Shown piece after piece: positions 1 through 9,600 of a stretch of 64,000 nt of DNA. Position numbers and translations under genes: made by a program. Each line of letters begins with the position of its first letter. Position 1 is the first letter of the stretch. The notes beneath the pieces were generated by a model. That model was not told where the DNA came from, did no database searches, and saw nothing but the letters and a program-made list of their open reading frames with translations. The stretch spans positions 1-64,000 of the forward strand of contig CADCDP010000003.1 of assembly GCA_902800305.1 (NCBI GenBank), in the 5' to 3' direction. This DNA comes from an uncultured Bacteroidales bacterium (GTDB lineage: Bacteria > Bacteroidota > Bacteroidia > Bacteroidales > Bacteroidaceae).

Positions 1-1
1 C

Positions 2-106
2 CTTGGCAAGGGTACGGACGAGAACGGCACAGCCGACGTGAACAACGACGGCTCGGTGAACATCAGCGACGTAACGGCTCTGGTGAACATCATCTTGGGG
101 AAGTGA
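2..106 (+). CDS. 3' end of a secreted protein with a dockerin-like C-terminus (partial)
   Basis: The gene runs in from the left edge; only its last 34 residues and a TGA stop are visible. They read ADVNNDGSVNISDVTALVNI followed by ILGK, which matches one dockerin type I-like half repeat: a calcium-binding loop (D-N-D-S-N-D spacing) followed by a short helix. In Prevotella such repeats commonly end extracellular glycosidases and peptidases and may help anchor or sort them. The rest of the protein, and so its activity, lies outside the window. A strong hairpin follows 32 bases after the stop. Confidence 0.75.
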   Translation, partial: LGKGTDENGTADVNNDGSVNISDVTALVNIILGK

Positions 107-138
107 GAAATTGAAAGATTGAAGAATTGAAGATTCGA

Positions 139-176
139 CACGAATGGCCAGGTCTTGCAGGACTTGGCCATTCGTG
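139..176 (+). terminator. Hairpin terminator after the dockerin-like gene
   Basis: A 16-pair stem (one G-U pair) with the 6-base loop TTGCAG; arms begin CACGAATGGCC and end GGCCATTCGTG. It is followed by the T-rich TTTATTTG. Its position just after the stop codon suggests Rho-independent termination. Confidence 0.7.
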
Positions 177-225
177 TTTATTTGTGTCATTCGTGTTCGA
201 TATAAAGTCTTAGCTGGATGGTGTA

Positions 226-312
226 AAAACGGTGTGAGTCACACCGAGGGTGCCGGTCTGAGTCACACCGACCTACCCGGTCTGAGTCACACCGCTTTTG
301 GGGCAACGAGCG
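226..312 (+). repeat. Triple-palindrome intergenic repeat, copy A
   Basis: Three 17-base units, at 230-246, 254-270 and 278-294, each CGGTGTGAGTCACACCG or the variant CGGTCTGAGTCACACCG. The units are separated by 7-base spacers, giving an exact 24-base period. The array is flanked by AAAA on the left and CTTTTGGGG...ACGAGCG on the right. Copy B at 43168-43255 has the same period, unit sequence and flanks. Confidence 0.9.
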
Positions 313-569
313 TACGGTCTTTTCCCTTTATAAAACAAAAAAAATTATACGAAATCATATAATAAGATTGACGTTTAGATTGATGGATATTGACGTTTTA
401 ATAAAAACTCTCTATTTCTGTCTTTTCACCTCAATCCATGTCAATTAAATCGTCAATCTGTATCAATATGGTTTTGCTCTCAACACCTTTCGGTGTCTCG
501 AAAAACAATAATTACCAAAAATTAACAATAATTTGTTCCAATAATTAAATTTTTTTATTGTAGTTGGCT

Positions 570-597
570 TATATATCAAGATATATATGTATCTTTG
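570..597 (+). promoter_or_regulatory. Promoter of the giant-protein operon, with an adjacent palindrome
   Basis: The -7 box TATCTTTG (590-597) is followed by CA, as at other promoters in this window; the matching TTTG -33 box is weak or absent. Directly upstream is an exact inverted repeat, TATATATC-AA-GATATATA (570-587). It could be an operator or simply AT-rich melting sequence. This promoter rules out a start codon at 595, because that TTG is part of the -7 box. Confidence 0.65.
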
Positions 598-642
598 CAA
601 CCTAACTTATTACCGACTAATTTACCAAAACACTTTAAAAAT

Positions 643-3600
643 ATGGATAACACTATGAACACAGAACAATCAAAACGAAAAGTCGGGACATGGCTGACGG
701 CTATGCTGCTGACCATGATGGCGTGGGTCATCCCACAAGGAGCATGGTCTGCCGACGGAATTTTTGACACCCCCAGTCAGGCGTTCTCTTGGTATTCCAA
801 GGGGCCAGGATGTATCCACCTGAAGATTCTGGTGCATGACGCGAGTGCGAAACGTTCGCTGAAGAATGCTTATTTCGGCTTGAAGGATGCTGAGGGAAGT
901 GTGGATTTCCTGAAGGTGGCAGAGGAATCTTCGTCGAATAAAAGTTGGATTCAGGCAGAATTCCACAACCTGTTGGCTAAGTCCGACGGGCAAATCATCC
1001 ATGTGACAAACGACGATGGGACGAAGCCTTTCAACAACGTGGGCACTACCCCTCTGTATTATTGCACGGTTTCACGCGAAAGTAGTAACGGTAATTGTTA
1101 TGCAGAACTGGATTGGTATTACCCTTCTCGCTTAGCTGGCAGAAAGATGACGCTGTTTCTGCATGATGCCTCTGTGTGGGAAGTGGGTGACGGTAAGCAA
1201 CACAAATACGAGGCTGGCAACAAAGACCTCGGCACCATCACGTTCGACGACATCATGTTTGAGGCTTACGATGCCTTCCCCGGCACCGAGGCTGAGGATG
1301 CCAGCATGATACGCATCCCCGTGGCAAGTGACCATGCTATCGAATGGTTGGAAGTGACGTATGAGGATGCCCACGGCACGAAGAAGACCTTGCCTCGCAT
1401 CACGTTGGAGCAAAATTCCTATTCGGCCTTTATCAACATTCCTGCCAACGAAGCACACCACAATGTCACAATTACAGGAAACATTGTGATGACATCGCTC
1501 AACAAGGATGACTTTCCCGATAAGAGCTGGTCATCTGTCGTGGCAGGACCTGTGACGATAAAGATAGGAACGATAGGCATGGTGCATGGTCCTAAGTTCC
1601 TGAAGTCGGAGGTTGATAGTGTGGGTTCGGTCGTCCTCAGTTGGCAAGTTCCCGACCCCAAAGAAGAGGACTTACTGGACGGTGATGTGTTTGACATACA
1701 ACGTTCACTGACAGGTAAGGAAGAAGACTTCCAGAGCCTTCAGGCACAGGTGATGTACGAACAGGACAGTGCCACATACACTTTCATCGACTCCACGCTT
1801 GTATCTTCGCTAACAGCAGAACTGATTGATGCCCAATTAGGCATTCCATTGGTGCGATACCGCGTGATTCGTGCCGCCACCCAGCAGTTGTGGGGCATTG
1901 ACAAGAACTGTACCTCGGCTTACACACAACCACAGTTCACTACGCTTTCGTTGCCCGAACTTGAATGGGCAAAGGCGGCGTGGAGCAATGAGGAGGAACA
2001 CAAGGTGAACGTGAGCTGGGAGTACAAGAAGAGTAGCAATAGTGTCATCTATGTGTGGGACGACCGTGCCGAAATGCGTGTGGAGATGCTCCTGTATAAT
2101 CGTGCCGGGCAGCGAGTCGATAGCATCGCCCGTGTGCTGACTGAGGCAGAACGAAGGGCGAAGAAAGTGGAGCTGCAACTGCCCCGTTCGTGTGTGAAGT
2201 ATGAGATGAACATCGTGGTGGATGGCAAGACTTCGCCCATCGGAAAGGGAGAAGGCGAAGTGTACATACAAATTCGCAACCAGAATGACTGGGATAAATT
2301 CATTGGTCGTATCGACAGTGGCAACGAACGGCAGAACGCCATCCTCATCAATGATGTGACGCTCGGTTCGGGAGCGGATATACCCACGTCCGAGAACAAG
2401 CCCTTCAAGGGCGTATTTGAAGGAAACGGCCATTCGTTGGACATCCAATATACCTGGGGCAATGCCCATGTAGCACCCCTGCGTTATATGGGTCAAGGAG
2501 CCATTGTCGCCCACCTCACGCTCAAGGGGCGCACCTCTGGTCAAAACAGTTATTATTCAGCACTGGCAACTGTCGTGACGGGAGGCAAGGTCTTTATCGA
2601 AGACTGCCGTGTGTCTGCCACCATCAAAAGCGGGATGCAAGAATCCTACGCATCCAGTTTCATTTGTTCGATGAAGAGCCCATCCCTCCTTTATATGAAC
2701 AACTGTCTCTTCGACGGATGTATTACATGGGACAATCCATACAATAACAAAAAAACTCAAAACATAGGTGGTTTTATCTCCAACCGTCCGAACGGAGCTT
2801 TCGTTTCGTTGAACAACTGCTATTTCAACCCAAGCAGCATCGACATCGAACCCTCACAGAAAGGTTGCTTCACCTTTGTACGCAATACAGGAGACGCATC
2901 CGATACTGGGGGGATTCGCCTCACCGACTGTTACTATAAAACAAAGATGGGTACAGCACAGGGTAGCCAATCGGACACTGCCCCCGACAACTGGTGTTGG
3001 AAAAACGGTGCGCCTGTCGTGAAGCAGATGGCGTTCTCCACCCCTCTGCACGATACCACCTGCAAGGTGGGCACTCCTGACCACCAGTTCTACTTCCAGA
3101 GCACAGGTAAAATTGACCCGACATCGCTGGAAGCAACGACGAACCTACAAAAGTCCGTGCTGTTGAAGTGGCAGAAGACAGAGGGCACAGTCGATTACTT
3201 CGAGGTATGGCGTCGCACTATCGAGGAAGATGGCGAATGGGAAATGGTTGACACACAACTCAGCGACTTGGAGTATGAAGACAAAACCGTCTCACCTGTC
3301 TATACCTACCAGTATAAGGTATGCTCCATCAACGACTGCGAGGGCAGAGACTCCACGTTCACCGAAATCGTGCCAGGAAACTGCATACAAACAGGTAAGG
3401 TGGAAGGTTTCGTCTGCTTCTCCGACGGAACAGGCATCCCCAACGTCCGCGTCACCGCATCGCCATCAGGCAGCGGAGCCGACCCCTTGTTGAGCCGTTC
3501 GTGTGTCACCGACGAATCGGGCTTCTACAGCATCGACAGCCTGAAATACTGGGGGCCACAAGTGGGCAACTACCAACTGACCCTGACTGGTGTGTCCAGA

Positions 3601-6600
3601 GAAGACCTTGCTGACAACTGTCAAGATGGCATCCCCGTCACCTTCAACGACAAGACCAACTACGAAAAGAACTACTCCTTCACCGTCACCAAAGGCGTGA
3701 GGTTCTCAGGTCTCGTGATGTATCGCGGCACAAGCATCCCTGTACACGGTGCCCACTTCATGGTCGATGGACTCGAAGTTCGTTCGGGTAGAGGTCCTGT
3801 GGAGAGCGACTTCGAAGGCAAGTTCTCCTTCCGCATGCTGAAAGCTCCACACACCATCCAAGCCGTGATGGACGGCCACGATTTCTATCAGGAAGGTTTC
3901 TATTACGAGAACAACCAGAAAGACGACATCTATTTCGGTGTCGATGTGGCACAAGTCTATTTCTACGACGACACCCGTGTGAAGCTCATCGGTCGTGTGG
4001 CAGGTGGCAAGAAACAAGGAGAACTGCCGTTAGGCAACTCACTCTCCACCAACAATCTGGGTGACAACCTGAAGATGGTGCTCACACTCGAAGGAGACAA
4101 CGCATCATGGTTGGTATTCGACAACCTGCACCGTTCCATCATCGAGCGCGACACCACCTACATCCATCAGAAACACAGCTCACTGGATAAGAACGAGTAC
4201 CACACCCGGGTTCATACCACACGCCACCGCATGGAGGTGTGGCCAGACTCCCTCACGGGCGAGTACCAAGTGGAACTGCCTCCGGTGAAGTGGAAGATTC
4301 AGCAGATTACCGCCGATGGCTATGCCACCCTGTTCCAAGAGGGCAAGACCAGCGATGTCATCGACCTGACCGACTCACTCACCCTCCACACCGATGTCAT
4401 CACGGGTGAATGGAGAAGTCGTGCTGGCGAAGACATCACGCAAGTGGAAGAAGTCTATCACGCCAAGTACAACCGCATCTACCGCTCGCCTGTGCTGTTG
4501 GAGCGCAAGCAGGTGGGCTTCGACAAGTTCGACTACTTCGGCGAGAAGAGCTTCACCATGCGCACCCTAACGGGTGAGAAGCACACCATCGACATCGCCT
4601 ACCCTGTGACTACCACCGATGCTAAGACGAAGAAGGAATTCACGACAACAAAATACACCTTCTCCTACCCCGTGTTCAGCACAGACCGTGGCTATGGCAT
4701 CCAACTCTCAGCCGTCGAACGCTACTATTATAATAATAATGTACAGAGCGACACGGTGGATGTGGTGAAGCTCGACGGAGGCCTTGTCACCATCCGCAAC
4801 GGGTTCATCAGCGGCACCCATCGCGACACCCTTTCGCTCGACCAGAACGGCGAGGGCAACTATGTCCTGCGGGCAGAACAGCGACCCTACCTGCTCACAG
4901 GCAAGGACGCACTCCAGACCGTCACCTTCACGCTGGAGCGCGATGGCGTGACCTTCGAGGGCGAACCCCTCAAGGGCTACGTGTTCAGCCAGTACGCCAA
5001 GCAAGGAGCCAAGGACATCCTCAGCATCAACACACCCGTGCTCGTCGATATTCTGCGTGACCCTCCAGGCAGCGGCTCGTCAGCCAAACTCACCAAAGGC
5101 TCCACCCTCAAACTGGCCTACCAGATGGACATGGCATGGAAGGGAGGTGTCAGCATCGGCATCAAGGCAGGCTCCGGACAGGACTTCTACACTGGACTTT
5201 GGGCAGGTATAGGTACTGGAGGCAACTATGGTCAAGTAGGTCATTCCAAAGGAGTGTTCAACACCAGCGTCGATATCGTCTTCTCTGGCACAGGCCAACG
5301 CGCCTTCTCCTACACACTCACAGCAGCCGAGGACATCTCCACCGACACGGGCAGCACCATGGTGGGAGCCAATGCCGACCTCTACATGGGCATGGAGACC
5401 AACCTATTCGTGCGTCCTGCTGTAGCCATCCAAGCCATCAATGACTCCGTGTTCCGTGTCAATGGAGGCAATTTAGCATCAGGCCGCATGGTGGAGATAG
5501 CCCGTGGCTACGGTCAGCAAGGCGATACCCTCCACTTGGTGCGAACCGAAGTGTTAGGCTATGGTCAGACCCTCGAGTCCACCTTCGTACACTCCCAGCA
5601 GTACATCGTCAAGCAACTCATCCCAAGCCTCGCCAAAGAGTGCGAAGACCTCATGTTCACAGGCACAAGGGAAGAGGCAGAGGCATTGGCCAACGCACTG
5701 GGTCAGCGCATCTATCTGTCACTCATCAACGACAAGAAGAGTGAGAATTTCGCCACACTCAACACGGATGCGAAGAACAACTATGTCTATAACACCACCA
5801 ACAAAGACCATCAGCACACCGACCAGTCCAAGATGAACTACATTATCGTACTGCCCAACGGCGACGATGGCTCCGTGCAGGAAGACAAGGTGAAAGACAT
5901 CTGCAACACCATGTCCACATGGATCAACATGATTGCCCGCAACGAAAGGGAAAAGCTGGAAGCCACCAACAAGATGAAGAACTTCGAGGTGGATGGAGGC
6001 GGCACCGTCAGCTACAGCGAAGACTTCGCCACCGAATACTCCAACACCACCTCCTACAACTGGTTTGCCACCGACTTCACCCACAACTACTTCGCCAACC
6101 CCGACCCCGACAAGGACGACTATGGAGATATTGAAAGAACAAGGTTTGCCATGGCAGAAATGCTCACCATCCTCGGCAACACAGCAGGAAAATTCCTCGC
6201 CAGCATGTTCGCCACCAAGAACATAGGAGGCAGCAGCGTAGAATCCATCGAGAGGAACACCACCAACCCCCTTTCTGAGTACGACATCAGCTTCGTAGGA
6301 CTCAAATGGAGTCTCAACCTCACCCCCGTAGCCGCCTTTGCCGTAACGCCCAAAAACAACGAAACCACCAAGTACAACCGCAAAGAAAGCTTCACCATCA
6401 AGATGGACAAAAAGTCACACCTCGACTTCGATGTCTATTATGCTACACCCATCGACTCCCGTGCCGACACCGAAGTGGATAGCCGCACAGACGTGTTCGT
6501 GGAAGAGAACTTCCTCAACAATGTCGATTACATGGAATACTTCCTCGACCGCGATGTAGGCTCAAGAGACATCGTACACGACATGGTGAAACCGCGTGGC

Positions 6601-9600
6601 TTCCTCTATCGCACTCGTGGCGGTGCCACCGTCCGCACGTGGGAAAACGAACGCAAGACGTTGTTCTATCGTCATGGCACCGTACTCGACGAACGCACCA
6701 AGAAGATAGAGAACCCTGTCATCAAGATGGACAAGCAGAGCATCAGCGGTGTGCCGATGGGTGAACCTGCTCGTTTCAAACTCTACATGACCAACGAGAG
6801 TGAGCATCCCGAAGCCATCGGTGGATCGTTGCAATACTTCACGCTCTATCACGACGAGACCACGAACCCACACGGTGCAAGGTTAATTGTCGATGGTTTG
6901 CCATTGTCGAGGAACGGCATCACCGTAGAAGCCGTGCCAGGCAAGGTGAACGAAAAGACGCTGGAGGTTTATGCTGGCGAAGACTTCGACTACGAGAATC
7001 TAAAGATAGGACTCATCTCGCCCGGTGACGTACAATGCGTACAGGAAGTATCGTTCTCTGTACACTACCTACGCACGGCTGGCAACGTGGAAATCGCCAC
7101 ACCAGGCGACAAGTGGATTATGAACACCGACGCTCCGTTCGACAATCAGCACGGTTGGTACATGCCCATCATCATCAGTGGCTTCGACAAGAACCAAAAG
7201 AACTTCGACCACATCGAACTCCAGTACAAGGAATCGACCCGTGGCGACGACTACTGGACGAACCTCTGCGCCTTCTATGCCGACTCAACGCTCTACAAGC
7301 AGGCGACAGGCACACACGAGATGATTCCGGAGAATGGCAACATCGTCACCAAGTTCTATGGCGAAGGAACCGTCATGGAAAAGGCTTACGACTTGAGAGC
7401 AAGACTTTACTGCCGCAACGGCAACAACTTCATCACCAACGACTCGAAGGTGCTCAGTGGCATCAAGGATACACGCCGTCCACAACTCTTTGGCACCCCA
7501 GAACCTATCAATGGCATCGTCGGTGCAGGAGAGAACATCATTTTCAACTTCTCCGAAGCCATCGAGCACAACTACCTGCAACAAGCCACAAACTTCCAAG
7601 TGGTGGGCGAGACCAACGAGACCGCTCTGACCGAAGAACCCTCCTTGCTCTTCACAGGCTCAGGCTATGCTGAAACCGATGCGCGGCGCAACTTCGCCAA
7701 TAAGAACATGACCATCGACTTGATGGTGCGTCCCGACGAGAAAAACGTAGCCATGCCCATCTTCTCGCATGGTACCGATGGTCGCCGTCTGCAACTGTGG
7801 ATTACCGAAGACTGGCATCTGCGAGCCGTGATTGACAGCATCACGTTCGAGAGCACCAAGACGCTCAAAAAGGGAATGTTGCAACACGTGGCTCTCATCC
7901 TCGACAACGACCACAAACAGGCAATGCTCTACAACGACTCCATCATTGGTTCCTACGACAGCGTGGTGTATAACGGCTATGGGTCACTCATTTTCGGTGC
8001 CACCAACGAAGTCGATACCAGCGACCGCAAACACTACAGCGGACGTATGTTGGAAGCCCGCCTGTGGAACCGCGCCATGACGGAGAGTCTGCTGAACACC
8101 TACGGCAAACGTCTGTTGACAGGCTTCGAATTGGGACTGGCCAACTACTATCCTATGAACGATGGCGAGAGCAACTATGCCATAGATAAGGCACAAGGAG
8201 CCAACGCCGAGTTGCACGGAGCCGATTGGGCACTGCCACAAGGCATGTCGCTCAGTCTGGACTTCGACGAACAGAAGCCTGTGAAGGGAATGCAGATAGA
8301 CCACAAGTTGATGGAACGCAGCACCGAACAAGACTACACGCTGATGTTCTGGTTTAAGACGAACAAGCGTGGACAAGGTGCCCTGCTGAGCAACGGTTCT
8401 GGCCGCAAGACAGATGCCGATGCGGTGAACAAGTTCTTCATCGGTTTCGAGGCAGGACAGTTGAAGTATCGCACCAACGGCAGAGAATTTCTGTTAGGCA
8501 CCCAGTGGGCAGACGACAGGTGGCACCACTTCGCGCTGACCGTTGACCGTTCGCACAAGGTGGCCAGCCTCTATGTGGACCGCGAACTGCGTTCATCCTT
8601 CGCCACCGACACGTTAGGCGGCATGAGGGGCGACGACTTCTACGTGGGCAACATGGTATGGCACAACGCTGGAGCCGACAGCAAGACGCTGCATAGCCAG
8701 AATGCCCTCACCGGACACATCGACGAAATCGCCCTCTTCGCACAGGCTCTACCCTACACATTGCTGAAACGCTACAGCACCAAGAGTCCCAGCGGACAGG
8801 AAAAGGGATTGCTCATCCACATGGGCTTCAATCATCAGGAACGTCAGTTGAACAACAACCTGGAACTCCGTCCCTTCGCGCTCAACAGCCTTGTCAAGTA
8901 CGACAAAGACGGCAACCCCACTGAAGAACACGATTCTGTATTCGTGGAGCCTGTCGATTACGTCTTGCAGCACATCGACCAGTCCTACGGCGCACACGTG
9001 CAAGCCAGCAAGGAACTGCGCAACCTGAATTTCAGCTTTGTGGGACGCAACAACAGCCTACTGGTGAACATCGACGAACTGGATTCTCGCATCAACAAAC
9101 GTAATGTCTATGTCACCGTGACGGACATCCCTGATATGAACGGAAACTACATGGCTTCGCCGGCCACAGTGGAATTCTTCATCGACCGCAATCCGCTCCG
9201 TTGGGAGTGCAGGAGCAGGTCGGAGGAAATCCATGAGATGGGGAGTAGGTTCGACGATGATTATATGTTCGATGTGAAGGTGCTGAACAACAGCGGCACC
9301 AGTCATATATACACCGTAAAGGACTTACCACGTTGGCTAACCGTGGACAAGGAAACTGATGTGATAGACCCACAAGGCGAGCACACGCTGCATTTCTCTG
9401 TCAGCAAGGACTTGAATGTCGGCTCCTACGACGAAATCATCTACCTGACAGACGAGAACGGACTGGCTGAGCCGTTGGCTCTGACCATCCGCAAGGACGG
9501 CGAAACGCCGACCTGGATTGTGGATGAAGAACGTAAGCATTTCTCGATGAATCTTGTGGGACAGGTGCGCCTCGGCGATGCCCTCGTAACGGACAAGGAG

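Larger units (their letters stand above)
107..642. other. Intergenic region with terminator, palindrome repeat and inverted repeats
   Basis: No convincing gene lies in these 536 bases. The stretch holds the hairpin at 139-176, the triple-palindrome repeat at 226-312, and an AT-rich leader. In the leader, AGATTGACG (365-373) is mirrored by CGTCAATCT (451-459), with partly matching ATTGA/TCAAT sequences between them. A small ACACC-TTTC-GGTGT hairpin lies at 483-496. An open frame at 144-362 runs through the hairpin and the repeat and resembles nothing, so I do not call it. Confidence 0.6.

Noticed and set aside
230..294. CRISPR array
   Set aside because: The 24-base periodicity comes from palindromes with 7-base spacers; repeat and spacer lengths do not fit CRISPR, and no cas gene is present.
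144..362. 72-residue open frame in the left intergenic region
   Set aside because: It runs through a terminator hairpin and the palindrome repeat; its sequence is just translated repeat (LSHTDLPGLSHT).
595..642. Start of the giant gene at TTG 595
   Set aside because: The TTG is inside the -7 box TATCTTTG, so transcription starts downstream; ATG 643 gives a proper signal peptide.
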